Assembly (NCBI RefSeq): GCF_004027225.2
Contig: NC_044298.2
Coordinates: 310,001-374,000 of the forward strand
Reading direction: 5' to 3'
DNA: 64,000 nt
From: Strigops habroptila
Lineage: Eukaryota > Chordata > Aves > Psittaciformes > Psittacidae
The notes under the pieces are model-generated. The model saw nothing but the letters and a program-made list of their open reading frames with translations. It was not told where the DNA came from and ran no database searches. Position numbers and translations under genes: made by a program. Shown in pieces: positions 11,036-22,420 of this stretch. The number at the start of each line of letters is the position of its first letter. Position 1 is the first letter of the stretch.

Positions 11036-12020
11036 AATGGGTTGACTCATTTCCCATTGTTTTGGGATGCTCCAGGTTTACCAAATGCTCGATATTTCAC
11101 CCTCTGCAGGGGCCTGAGCAGGCAAAGACCAGATTTAGAAAGACTATTTATTAATGAAAGAAAAAGATTTATTTTACTTAGATCTGGCCAATAGCTCGGG
11201 GTTCGTGCACTTCAGGGCACTGTAAAGCAATCCTCTCAATGGTGTTTCTAACCAAACCCCTAAGATTTGGGAGCTTCTTGCCCTAGCACAGATTTCCTCT
11301 TGCTCTCAGCAGCTCCCAGCCTCAAGAACAAGAGGTTTGGAGCAGACTGGGACCAAAAAATCAAATGTGGGTATTGGAAGGAGCATAAAAATCATGGAAA
11401 ATAACAGGAAAATCAGAGGTTTTAGGCATAATCCTTCGGCAAGGCTCAGCAATAGTATTAACATGCATTATTATTGCTAATGAACAGTGGCAGCCCTATA
11501 AAATATTGAGAAAGATGCGATGCATCCATTGCTCCCTTTCCATAATCCCTGCAATCCCTGCGGATGGTGAGCACGAGCTTGAGCACCGGGATTTCTCCGT
11601 TTCGGCTCCTGGCACCGAGGCCTTTGTGTTCTGGGAGCTGGGATGGGGAATTGGGCTTTTCCCAGAGGTTTAGGGCAGCGGGGTGGTGGGGCCATGACTT
11701 GCTGAGGCAGCGGGAGCATCCTGGCGTGGCTCACAGGGATGCGGATGGGGGTCCTGGTGCCACCGCTGCCACCCTTCCGCAGGTCCCTTCCCAGAGGAAA
11801 ATGGCCTCACGCAGCACCGGGGAAGCTGTGGTTGGAAATGATGAGTTTTTCAATGCAAAAGCTGGGAAAAAAGGGGATCTGGGGGCTTTTGGTGCCTTCT
11901 TTCCCCAGCAGAAAAAGCCGGTGGCTCCGTGCCCATCCCGGCGCGGGTGGGCTGTGAACAGCCGAACCTCGTGGCTGCCACCGGCCTTTGTGGATGCAGC
12001 GCGGGGAGGGTTTCGTCTCC
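11036..12020. other. Non-coding single-copy DNA
   Basis: No exon was recognised. The AT-rich stretch at 11440-11530 (acatgcattattattgctaa) may be regulatory. A long + frame that starts here and runs into the pyrimidine tract is an artefact of the tract. Confidence 0.4.
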
Positions 12021-12024
12021 TGCT

Positions 12025-12530
12025 TTTCCCTTCCCTTTCTTTAGTATACGTTTTTCAATTCATATTTTCCACCTTTTTCCTTTATTTTTTGTCTTCCTTT
12101 TCCATTTTCTTTTTTCCTTTTCCCTTTTTTTTTCTCCCTTTTTCATTTTTTTCCCCTTTTCCATTTTTTCCCTTTTCCATTTCCATCTTTTTTGCCTTTT
12201 CCATTTTCTTTTTCCCTTTTCCATTTCGTTTCCCTTTTCCATTTTCTTTTTTCGTTTTCCATTTTCTTTTTTCCTTTTCCATTTTCTTTTTTCCCTTTCA
12301 AATTTTTTTCCTTTCAATTTTCTTTATTTCCCCTTTTCCATTTTTTCCCCTTTTCCGTTTTTCCCCTTTTCCGTTTTTCCCCTTTTCCATTTTTCTTCTT
12401 TTCCATTTTTCCCTTTTCCATTTTCCGTTTTTTTCATTTTTCTTTCCCATTTCCTTTCTTTTTCTTTTTTTTTATTCCTTTTTTAATTTTTCATTTTCCT
12501 TTTTGTTTGTTTTTCCTTTTCCTCCCTTAT
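12025..12530 (+). repeat. 500-bp G-poor pyrimidine minisatellite
   Basis: About 500 bp composed of variants of ccttttccattttctttttt, with G almost absent on the + strand. The unit is about 20 bp and varies in phase. Strong strand asymmetry allows triplex (H-DNA) or R-loop formation. It yields long Phe/Ser/Pro open frames on + and Lys/Glu frames on -, none of which is a real protein. Confidence 0.9.
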
Positions 12531-12789
12531 TTTCTCTCCCCCCCGCCCCAGTCCTGCATTCAACCTGCTTTGTCTCCTCTCCTGCCGGCGTGTGGAACGA
12601 AGGGGCAGCCGCTCCCACGCCAGTGGGGTTTTGTTGGTGTTGTTGGGTTTTCCCTGGTGCTTTGTTCCACCCAACGCCCTTCATGGGGACCACGGGGCAC
12701 CCACTGGGGGGTGCAGGTCGGGGCGCCCGGTGCTAGATGAGGGCACACAAAGCCCCAAGGAAGACACGGGGGCTCTTGTGAGCCCGGTT

Positions 12790-12900
12790 GCACGCGAAAG
12801 AGTTAACCCATTAGAAATTCCGAGCCCTTCTTCCGATAGTTAAACCTGATTTGCATGCATTTGCATAATGAATGTCATTTGCATTCTTGGAGGTTGGCTA
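12790..12900. promoter_or_regulatory. Candidate POU-factor enhancer with three octamers
   Basis: Three perfect ATTTGCAT octamers lie in the same orientation at 12849-12856, 12859-12866 and 12877-12884, spaced 10 and 18 bp start to start. The 10-bp spacing is about one helical turn. The surrounding DNA (gttaacccattagaaattc, ccgatagttaaacctg) is single-copy and enhancer-like. POU3F (Brn) factors bind this motif in neural progenitors, so I infer a neural element for MIR9-1. Confidence 0.5.
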
Positions 12901-13320
12901 CTTCTGTGGGAAAAGTCAAAGCGGGATTGCGGGGAGGGCGAAGGGGGGTCGGCGAAGAAAGAAGGGAAGATTCCCCCCCCCCCGCACCCCACGAGCATCC
13001 CTGCCCCTCACCAGCCTCGCCCAAATACTCTTCATTCCCCCCTTTCCTTCCCCCCACTTTTTCCCTCCCCTCGAAGCCTTCCTGCTTTTCCCTTCCGCAG
13101 GATGCACAAAAGCCAACGGATAGGCCGTGTTGAGGCGACGCGCATCCTTTCCCTCTTTCCCCCCCCTTTCCCCTCTTTTCATTTCTCCCTCTAATTCCAC
13201 GCCGGCTCCCATTGCCGGCGCCCTCGCACGCGGGGGGCCGCGGCCCCTCTCCCTCCCCTTCCCGCGGGTGCATGCGTGCTGGAAACGGGAGCAGAAAGGG
13301 GAAAAAAAAAGGTGGGAATC

Positions 13321-13350
13321 CACCATTTTAGGCAGCCGACGTCTAAAATG
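13321..13350. promoter_or_regulatory. CArG-box palindrome
   Basis: ccattttagg at 13322-13331 is a perfect SRF CArG box (CC, six A/T, GG). About 10 bp further on, ctaaaatgg forms its inverted partner. The pair is embedded in GC-rich sequence. SRF or MEF2 binding is an inference from the motif. Confidence 0.4.
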
Positions 13351-13359
13351 GCCGATTCT

Positions 13360-16300
13360 CTTCCCCCTGGTCCTCGCCACGCGGGCGGCTGCATCCTTGC
13401 AGCTTCCTGGGCAACGCCGATGGTCCCACCCTGGGTACCGCATCCTCGCCATGGGGTGCTCATCCCATCCTCATCCATGGGGATTTTCCTTTTCCTGCCG
13501 GCAATGGGCTCGGCATAGGGTGTCGTAGCCATGCAGCAACCCTCCAGCCATGAGCAAAGCACCCAACTCACCCGCTACAACTCAAGCTCCTTTTGTTTCG
13601 GCTCCAGGCTGTGCAGTGGGATGAAGCCAAGGCGAGGGGACAGGCTTTTGTACCCCAACTTCCTTTTTGTTATCATTGAAAACAACCTCCAAGCCACATG
13701 GGGATAGCGTGGGGTTTGAGGCTCGGCAATAAATGCCATTTCATTCTTTGTGGACCATGATAGAAGGAGGGAAATCCATTTGATTTTTAATCTCGGTGTC
13801 CCCCCAACTTCTTTGGACTGTCCAACAGAGCCATTTTTAATGTTGCTGAGCCCATTTTGTGGCTGTTCGGGAGGGGAAATCAATGTGAGACATGAGCAAA
13901 TTCATCCCTTCCTTGGATGGGCAGAGGCGGGAGAGGCTTCACCTGATCTGGATGATTTGTGGGTACAAAGTTCTTGCACCAAGAAGGGGGATAACCTCAC
14001 TTTCCACATCATAGAACCTGATGGGGTGTGAAGTGAGTCATTTTACTACGGCACTTGGAATGCTTTGGGGTGGGTTTATCTGAAGATCCCGTTGCAAGAA
14101 GCTGGTGCTTTAGGTGCAAATCTGGGTGTTACATGAGGGTTTGTTGTTGTTCTTAATTTCTCCCCATCCCTCTGTTGCCATGGGACCTAGAAACTTAAAA
14201 GCCTCAATACACCGAGTGAGTTTAACCCTGGTGCGACGGGAATGTCGAAAGCAGATTAAAAACAACCGGAAATTTATCCTTAGAAGGAAAAGAAATCCCT
14301 GGATTTTCCCCTTGGTGGGTCGATGCTGGAGACCCAAACACGCCTGGTTGGGATTGTCCCTATAGGGAAGTGCTGCTCAGCTCAGTCCTGGGCCCTGCTG
14401 GGGTCTGTAAGGTGGGAAGGGAGCAGGGAAGTGGTGACCATCACCATCCCTCGGGATCCCTCCTGCAGCCACGCGCTCCCCTCCACCTGCCAAACGTGCT
14501 TAGTCAGGAATGGGAACCACGTTCCTAAAGCTCCCAAAAATGCACTAAGGCTCTCAGTTATTTCGCTAAGCTGCATGGGCTTAGCTGATTTCTCACTGCT
14601 TTCATTTATAACCTTTGCTCCACACTGGGTTTGGGGTGGTTTCTTCCTTCCTTTGTGTCATTCTTACCCTGGGATGGGGCACATTGATGTGGGGTGGGAA
14701 GTGGGGCTGGAAGGAGAGGATGGGTGTGGGCGTCCCTGCTCTGCTCCCACTCACTCTCCATCACTTCATTCCCACAGAATCGGGTTCTCTCCCTGATTTC
14801 TGTAGCGTTATCAATGATTTATGTGGCTAATGGGCAGGAGAACAGGCTCTTTCTCTGGCCCAAGCACCTTCCTCTACTAAACAAGCCAAGCAACCTCTGC
14901 ACTCGCTGTTTAAATCCATGTGTGAAGGCATGAAAGCAGAGTTTATACAGATGAAAAAGGAACCAAGCTCTCCCGCTTGCTTCCTACAGCAGCACCAAGG
15001 GGAAAACCCCACAGAGCATCGGATTGGGATGTGTTGGGATGTTGGGATGTGTTCCACCAGGATCCTCACTCTACATTTGATCCAAGCATCTTCCCTCGAA
15101 GCAGCTCCCAAGGCTTTACAGTGCCTTGGTGAAGCAGGCAGTGGCCTGGGCAGGGAGGGAAGCCTGGCGAACACGGCTCTCCAGAAGGGAAATGGGAAAG
15201 GAAACAACCCAAAAAAGGGGGGTTTTGACTTAGATTTATGGTTTTCAGCCCTTCTTTGTCATCCCAACTGATTCCTCTCTTCCTCCATCCCCTTTTTCTG
15301 CCAGGAACGTGGCTGTAATCTCCCTGCTCTGGTGTAACCCAGCCATGAAAGGATAGGGCTGACACTTAACACATTCCCATCCTCTTCTCTTTCTCTCCCT
15401 GGCAGGGAGGAGCGTGGGTTCACCCTCTGTGATGCTCGGCTCGTTTCCCAGCTGGTGAATCCTGTCTCTGGCCCCGGTGAATGTTCACATGGAATTTCCT
15501 GGTAAGTGGATCCATTTATAAGGCTTTCCATAAGCTCTTCCACTGGGCAGTCTCTGCACACTGCCGGGATGGGCTGAGTCCCTATAGGGAATGTTCAGGG
15601 ACTGCCTCAAGACCACCATGACCACATTATGGAGAAACAGAGAGGCCAAAAGCTCCGTGGTCACCAGCACCTTCCTCCCCATCCACTCAGCCCAAAGCCT
15701 GGGACAATCGTGAATTTGGGTTTGTATTTAACTTTGTTCGTGTGGGTTTGTTAACTCATGATCCTCAAACCCTGTGAAAGGGTTCCCACCTGTGAGAGCA
15801 AAGGGGTTCTTTGGGGTCCTTTGGGGATCTTTGGGGTTCTTTGGGGTCCTTTGGGGATCTTTGGGGTTTTCTGGGGGGGGGCTTTTTGTCTTTGAAGTGG
15901 AAAGAGGTTAAAAAAAGTGTTTCTGTTGCTTTTGGTTTTAATTCAGATGAACGTGAATGCAGCAGTGGAAAATAAACCACCTCCAAAAGCCACCAGAGCC
16001 TGGCCAGTGGGACCGGTCTTGAGGGACCCTCAGCAGAAGCCCCTGACCATGGCTGCTCCCACATGCATCCTCCTCCTCCTCTTCCTCTTCCTGGAGCACC
16101 ACGATGTAGATCACGATTTGCACCAGCATCCCTCCAGGCTGCTTGGGGCTACTGGGGCGTCACCATAAGGACACCAGCACCAGTCTGGGGATGGATGGGG
16201 TGGAGAAGACACTGGGACATCGCCATCCTGCTGCTGTGCATTGGTCCTGCATTACTGGTGAGACAGGGGTGGGATGTGGGTACCGCATTGGGGCGTGGGG

Positions 16301-16480
16301 ATGCCGCATTCATCCAGGGATGGGGACCACAGGTAGAGCCGGCCTGGGGCGGAGGTGATGGGCAGGGGGAGAGGGGCTGGGAAGGGACAGTGTGTTTATT
16401 AACCAGGCGCAGCTGAAGCGGGTGCTTTGCCAGTGGTCAAGTCTGAATCACAAACTCCGCATTGTTTCCGAGTGGGTTCA
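13360..16480. other. Non-coding single-copy DNA
   Basis: No exon-like frame with protein similarity was seen. The stretch contains a short tandem repeat at 15802-15868 and ordinary mixed sequence; 14190-14270 is AT-rich and may be constrained. Confidence 0.4.
15802..15868 (+). repeat. 30-bp tandem repeat, 2.2 copies
   Basis: The unit ggggttctttggggtcctttggggatcttt is repeated just over twice and is itself built from a 10-bp ggggNtcttt sub-unit. Confidence 0.85.
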
Positions 16481-16720
16481 GCACATTTCCCTTCTCCCCC
16501 CTCCCTTCCCCTTTCCTCTCCTCTCGCCCTCGCACAAAGATGTCATTGTGCCGGGGACTTGGTGATGGCAGCGTTGTTATTTGGGCCAAAAAAAAGAGAA
16601 AGAAGTGGGGAGGGGGGAACCCAACAAGGTGAAGAGGTTTAAATCAGCTTAGCCCAAATGCCAATTAAAAACCAAAGAGGATTAAGCTTGTGATCAGCAG
16701 AATAGACACTCATTGTACCC
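16480..16720. promoter_or_regulatory. Candidate enhancer with SoxE dimer site
   Basis: ACAAAG at 16534-16539 and its inverted partner CATTGT at 16544-16549 are separated by four bases, the arrangement known for SOX8/9/10 dimer binding. Single-copy AT-rich DNA follows (cccaaatgccaattaaaaacc at about 16655, then gattaagcttgtgatcagc). The combination suggests a neural or neural-crest enhancer; the evidence is motif only. Confidence 0.45.
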
Positions 16721-16949
16721 CGACAAGGAGGTTTCCCCCTTCCAGGCCCGATGCAGTCGTGCCGCAGGTCTCGCTGCCGACCGTCACCCTGGTGGGATGG
16801 AGCAGGGCAGAGGCTGCCCTTGACCCCCAGAGCCTGTGGCATGGGGCAGCAAAGCCCTTGTTCTTGTACCTTTGAGGTGTCTGCAAGGCTGGAGTTGAGC
16901 TGAACAAGGAGAAGTCTTGATCTCTCTGCCAAGGGAAAGGTGTGCCCTG

Positions 16950-17135
16950 AAGTTCTTCCGTGTGAGGGAATGGGTTGAGTGGAGAAGCTGTGGCTGCCCC
17001 ATCCCTGGCAGTGTTCAAGACCAGGTTGGACACAGGGGCTTGGAGCAACCTGCTCTAGTAGAAGTTGCCCCTGGATTGGAGCTGGAGGAGCTTTAAGGTC
17101 CTTCCAACCCAACCCAGTCTGGGACTAGAACAGCT
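16950..17135 (+). mobile_element. CR1 LINE 3' fragment
   Basis: Reads gagaagctgtggctgcccc, then ggttggacacaggggcttgg and ends ctttaaggtccttccaaccc, the sense 3' end of an avian CR1. It is 5'-truncated, as usual for this family. Confidence 0.9.
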
Positions 17136-18390
17136 TTTAGGTCTGAGTGCGTCTCTTGGCCATGAGCTGCTGGAGACCCCCTGAGGTGGGATCCTGTGGA
17201 TGTGTCTGGGCAGACACTGTCTCATTGCTAGACCTTCATGAGCAGCTCTGCTCCAGCACACCCCGGGACAGGACAGAGCTGGATGAGAGCCCTCACCAAC
17301 TGCATCAGTCAGACCTCTGCTCCCAAAGAGCCAGCACCAAGCCTTTGGTCCCAGAGCAGTGATGAGAAATGCCAGGAGCATCGCATGAGCTGTCCTCCAG
17401 CCAGTGAAGATCCAGAGAACACCTTGTACTTCTCTGCACCATGGTCTGGAGATGACATCTTGGTGCTTTCTATCTGGTTTAGCCCTCCTATGTCTCACCC
17501 AGCTCTAAGCATCTCTGCCAGTAAACTGGTAATACCCCAGGAACAGAAGATGCTCTGTACCCACATGGCTGCTGTGCCTACACGGGTGTAAGAAGCGTGT
17601 AGACACCAGGGATGTCTTAATACCACACCAGCAACTTAGAAAGGGTCTTCACTTAGGCAGAGACTGTAATTATGTGCTAACTTTAAGGCTACTTTTTGGA
17701 AAGGAAAGGCTCCCAGCATAGGCAGAAGCCAGACCAAGCAGGGAGACATCTAAGGGACATCAGTGAAGCTTCAGCCTCCCCATGTCTGGATCTGGCTTAA
17801 GCACCCTTCTCTTTTAGCCTGATGCTGCCTGGCAGCTCTGGGTGCAAAGGGACCCCCTGCACCTCTGTCCCACCTCTTCTTAGGGTATGTGTGGGGTAAA
17901 TCCTCTCTGCTAAGGGGGATCATCGCCTGCATCCCACTGTCCTGCTTTGCATGGGAATCCAGGGCCGGCTGTGATGGAGCCTGATCCGGACCCAGCCGTC
18001 ACCGGGCAAAAGCTCCTGGAAGAAGCTGAGCTGAGACGTTGCTGCTGTCGGATCTAGATGTGAAAAGCTCCCGGCCTTGAACCACCAAGAGGAAAAGGAG
18101 CAAAAGAGCCTTTTCTCTGAAGAGCGGGAGGAGAAAGCATCACACTTCTGGACCAGGACCTGTTTCTCCCCATTCCTGGTTAGCACTGGCCGAGGAACCA
18201 CAGGCCCGGCGTGATGGATGACTCCATGCCCAGGCACTGGATGCTCGGCAGCATTTCGGGACAGAATGCAGGGATGCTGTGGATTGGAGATGTGCTTTGT
18301 GGGGACAGGGAAAAGGTGAAGGAGATGTCATGGGCTGGGAGGTGCAATGCCACCACCTCCCTCCTTTGGAAACCCATTATGCTGCCACTG
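17136..18390. other. Non-coding single-copy DNA
   Basis: No gene, repeat or RNA recognised. Confidence 0.4.
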
Positions 18391-18700
18391 TCATAGGATC
18401 ATAGATCATAGAATGGGTTGGGGTTGGAAAGGACCTTAAATCCAGCTCCAACCCCCTGCCACGGGCAGGGACACCTTCCTCTAGAGCAGGTTGCTCCAAG
18501 CCCCTGCCTCCAACCTGGCCTTGAACACTGCCAGGGATGGGGCAGCCACAGCTTCTCTGGGCACCCTGTGCCAGCGCCTCAGCACCCTCACAGGGAACAA
18601 CTTCTGCCTTATCTCCAACCCGAACTTCCCCTGTTTCAGTTTGAACCCATCACCCCTTGTCTTATCGCTCCAGTCCCCGATGAAGAGGGGACTGTGTCCA
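18391..18700 (-). mobile_element. CR1 LINE 3' fragment
   Basis: Begins with the tail complement (gatcatagaatgggttgggg) and extends through gcagccacagcttctctggg to tatcgctccagtccccgatg. About 300 bp of the CR1 3' end in antisense orientation. Confidence 0.93.
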
Positions 18701-18865
18701 AGGATGCCCACCAGCACCCAGGCTGTGGGAGTGGGGACGAGGGCAGGATCCATCCCCTTTTGTTGCTGCCGTGTAATTTATGATATGAGAGAGGCCATTG
18801 TCTGGCCCCATCCTGTATTTTTCCGAGGGCTTTGCCTCTCTTCCCAGACCCCCGCTGTGCTCCTG

Positions 18866-18990
18866 CTACTGTACGGTTGCTATGGGACGTGCTCCCCGCG
18901 CCGCGGCTATGCGGGGCAGTGCCGGGGAGGGCTGCCCACCGCGGCCGGACCCATCTGGAGCCCCGAGCCCGCTGCCGGCACCCGACGGCC
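18866..18990. promoter_or_regulatory. Small CpG island with RFX X-box-like site
   Basis: A short CpG-dense block (ccccgcgccgcggctatgcg) contains gttgctatgggacg at 18876-18889, close to the palindromic RFX X-box GTTGCCATGGCAAC. It may be a minor promoter or ciliary-type enhancer. No exon was recognised beside it. Confidence 0.35.
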
Positions 18991-19194
18991 CCGCTGACGT
19001 GCCGAGGGCCTGGGAATGGGGCTTTCAACCCCTCCAAGTTCACGGCCACTGGAGGTATTCAGCTGCCAAAAGAAGGGGGGGCAGCGGGATCTGGGGTGTT
19101 TGGCTCCATTCTCCCTTCCCTTTCAGTGTCCTCGGCGCATACAGATCCCCCCGTCTCTTTCTCCTCCTGACAAGTGCGCACATAAATAAATTAC

Positions 19195-19440
19195 CCCACC
19201 GGGCGAGTGTGGAACAATCTGTCCCCTAAATTCTATTCATCGCCAGACAGGAGCCATTATTCCCCCGATTAAAGCCGCTGGAGTAGCTTGCAAGGGTTAC
19301 AGTTACTCTGTCAAACTGTAAATAAGACACTAAAAATAAAGGGCGCTGGCGAGGGAAGGGGGAAAGGGAACCAGACTAATGCCTGCTGCTAGGGAAACCG
19401 AATGAATCCCTAATGACGCCTGTGTACAAACTGCAAATAA
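19195..19440. promoter_or_regulatory. Candidate conserved element with MEF2 and SOX motifs
   Basis: A 245-bp single-copy AT-rich block contains AACAAT (19213-19218), a perfect MEF2 site CTAAAAATAA (19330-19339) and an exact 8-bp inverted repeat TTACAGTT / AACTGTAA (19297-19304 and 19314-19321) with a 9-bp spacer. The sequence lacks repeat signatures and resembles deeply conserved vertebrate enhancers. Confidence 0.42.
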
Positions 19441-19847
19441 TGAAGGCAAAGTGACAAACAGACCTCGGCCGGGCTGCGGCGAGGTCCCCGCTCCATGAGG
19501 ACCTGCTCACCCCTTCCTCCAGGGAGTAAACCCCCTTCCTGCGCCCCGCCGAGCAGTGCTGAGGTCCTGGTGCTTAGCGTACAGAAAGGGCTTGGGGATG
19601 GGGTTGTGTTTGAGGCACAGCAATCGCCTCTGCTTGAGCCCGCATCCCTGTTTGAGGATGCACAGGGAGCGCTGCAGAGAGCCGTGAGGTAGGACAGGGA
19701 TAGGACCAGGGAGGGTTCAAGTCTGTCTGTCCGCACAGAGCCCATCCCTCAGGCGGTGGGGATGCAGCCAAGGCTCCTTCCTCCTGCAGCAGGTCATGGC
19801 TGAGGCACAGACCCGGAGCTCAGCCCTGGGTCTGCCCCTTGCTGCTG

Positions 19848-19955
19848 CATAGAATGATAGAGCAGAATCAGAATCAACCAGGTTGGAAAAGACCTTTAAG
19901 ATTGAGTCCAACCACGACTCCAGGGCTGCCAAGACCACCACTAAACCGTGTCACT
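19848..19955 (-). mobile_element. CR1-type tail, different subfamily
   Basis: catagaatgatagagcagaa, then ggttggaaaagacctttaag, gagtccaacc and ccactaaaccgtgtcactga match a second avian CR1 tail type, distinct from the more common copies in this window. Confidence 0.75.
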
Positions 19956-20253
19956 GAAATAGATTAGAGGGAAGATCATCTCCAGCCCTAGAAAGCCTCT
20001 TTGGATAAAATCCAATTCCCTTCTTGCTGTTCTCTTACCAGCCAGTAAGATGGGGATGTTCACCTCACAGGATCCTTCTTTTCCTCCTGTGATGCCTTAG
20101 AGCTGAGGCAGCAAGTTACCAGCGAAAGGATCATCTTGGCTTTTTCTCAGTTCTGGAGGGACTGAGAAGTGAGAGTTTTATTTCAGGTCCAGCCCAAACT
20201 ATTCCCAACACCCTCAAAGGGCCAATTGCTGGTGCCCAGGGAAGTATTATTGT

Positions 20254-20398
20254 CATAGAACCATAGAATCACACAATTCTTTGGGTTGGAAGGACCTTAA
20301 AGCTCATCCAGTTCCAATCCAGGAACACCTTCCACTACAGCAGGTCGCTCCAAGCCCCATTCAACCCGGCCTTGAACACTGCCAGGGATGGGGCAAGA
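20254..20398 (-). mobile_element. CR1 LINE 3' fragment
   Basis: catagaaccatagaatcaca through cttgaacactgccagggatg is an antisense CR1 tail of about 145 bp. It is followed 140 bp later by a plus-strand CR1 tail, giving an inverted pair. Confidence 0.88.
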
Positions 20399-20539
20399 AT
20401 AAATCTTGCTGCTCCATGCATCCCAAACAGCCGAGACCAGGCAGGGAAGTGCAGCGGATGTGGAGCTGTGAGGTGCTGTTTGGAATCCTGCACATACCAC
20501 CCGGAGTCAGAATGTCCCAGGAATGCTGCTGTGGAGTTG

Positions 20540-20606
20540 GATCTGTTGGAACTGGAGGAGCTTTAAGGTCCTTCCAACCCAAACCAGACTGTGGTTCTAT
20601 GATACT
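20540..20606 (+). mobile_element. CR1 tail remnant
   Basis: ggaggagctttaaggtcctt, ccaacccaaacc and gttctatgata are the last 60-70 bp of a CR1 in sense orientation, facing the copy at 20254-20398. Confidence 0.8.
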
Positions 20607-22315
20607 GGTGGAAAAAGCCTCATAACCAGCCAGGGTTGAGCAAGTGAAACCCAAACCCGGATTGTCATGATGCTCCCCCAGCACGGAAATGGGCAGCTCT
20701 GCATGAAACCTGCTCCCTGGAGGTTGCTTTTAGAAGAATGATGGGCTTAGAGAGCTTAATCTCATCCTGGGAGAGGGGTTTGATCCTGTGGGCTTCGCTC
20801 CATAGCCAGGGATGGCTTTGCTTGAGGACGCAGGTCCTGGGAGCAGCTTCAGTGCCGGGGATGCACTCAGGAGTATCCAGCTCCCCTTGAGACTGCAGCG
20901 AGGATGGCAAGACTTGATCAAATGAATTTTCTTACCTTTCCCTGCCTGAACGTCTTGGGTCACGTTTTTCAAGGGTTCTCTCAGCCTCCAAAAGGGTGAT
21001 TATTGCTGGGCTTTTAATGCAAGTTGTGCTGTTTATCACCTGGCTCCAGAACCAAGAGCTGTAGCGGGGTGTTTTGTGAGACTGGCACTTGTCAGCCCTA
21101 GAGCAAAGCATGTCCCTACCTGGAGAGATGAAGAAAATCAGAGAGTCTTCAATATTCAACGTCTTTTTGCCAGTTTGAGAAGGAAAAGTCCTTCTTTGCC
21201 TCCAAACTTCTGGATGTTCTGGGGGTTTCTGTCCCGTCTATGGGTGGAACCTACCTGTGTCCATAAACCAAAAGCCGGCAGCTTGCTCTTCTCTTACTTG
21301 GGTGTTCAAAGATTGCTGTGGAAGGGCTTGTGGAGGGTGAGATTTGGTAATGCCATTGCCAGTCCCCTTCTCTTTTCAAGGATCAGGATGAAGCAAACCC
21401 CTTCAGTCTGGTTTCATTGCAGGTACATGACTGTGCAGGCTGCTGGCAGGGAACGCTCACCCCTTTGCTATAATAGCCAGGTAGCTCACATGGCTAAATC
21501 ACAGCTTTTCCCTTTTCCATGATAACCTCCTTTTAAAGCACATTTAAACACTTCCCTGCAGGCTCATGTGAGGCCTGGGAAGCGCTTCATTTGAATCAAT
21601 AAGTGCATAGGTACAGGAGGAACATCACCATAACCCCCTGGAAGCCCCGGCACCAGTGATGGCATCAGAGGACTGGAAAGTGGGAAAAGGAGCTCGATGT
21701 TCCATATTCCATAAAGTAATTAAATATTCCTAGTTTGGATGACTTCAAACAGAGTGACTCCAGGAAATAAGCCCCTTCTTTATAATTAGTGGGATTTCCT
21801 CTGCATCAAACGGAGGAATTGATTCTTTAATCTGCTCACATGCTTTTGATTTGGTCTTTCAGCTGCTTGTACCAACTGCTTCCACTCCCTGCTCGGGCCG
21901 ATAAAACCTTGCAAAGGAGATTTTCGGGAGGCATGACCTGAGTTGAGGTCTAGGATTTGCTTTGTGTGGGGCTGGTTTGTGTAGGCTGAATTTGCCAGAG
22001 ATGATGATCATGATGATAGCGATAAGAACTAACATAGACACAGATTTTCAACAGCCAGGAGGGTTTAGGTCCAATAATGGGGATTTGGGGGGTTTGTTGT
22101 TGTAGTTTTCTCTTCCCAGGAGGCTTTTTGAGGGCTCAGTTAAAATAAGGGCTTGATTTCTGAAGGACTTGGGATGTGCAGAGGAAAGAGGCCCCTTTTC
22201 TAGAGCATTTCAAGTGTTTGGTCCCGATTTGGGATTAAACCCAGGAACTTTGAAAGCGAGAATCCCCCCAAATGTTGCTGCTTTCTACAGGAAGAGTTCA
22301 GGAGGGAGCAGGAAC
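20607..22315. other. Non-coding DNA with one AT-rich block
   Basis: No exon recognised. 21700-21860 is AT-rich single-copy sequence (ccataaagtaattaaatatt, tataattagtggg) and is a weak conserved-element candidate. Confidence 0.35.
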
Positions 22316-22420
22316 TTAGAACCATAGAATGGTTTTGGTTGGAAGGGACCTTCAGAGGTCGTCTGGTCCAACCCCTCTGCAATGAGCAGGGACATCTTGA
22401 GCTAGATGTCCTCTTGACCC
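22316..22420 (-). mobile_element. CR1 LINE tail fragment
   Basis: gaaccatagaatggttttgg, gggaccttcagaggtcgtct and caatgagcagggacatcttg match an antisense CR1 tail of another subfamily. Confidence 0.85.

Noticed and set aside
11564-12740. Long plus-strand frames rich in Phe/Ser/Pro, and minus-strand Lys/Glu frames
   Set aside because: Direct translation of the pyrimidine minisatellite at 12025-12530.
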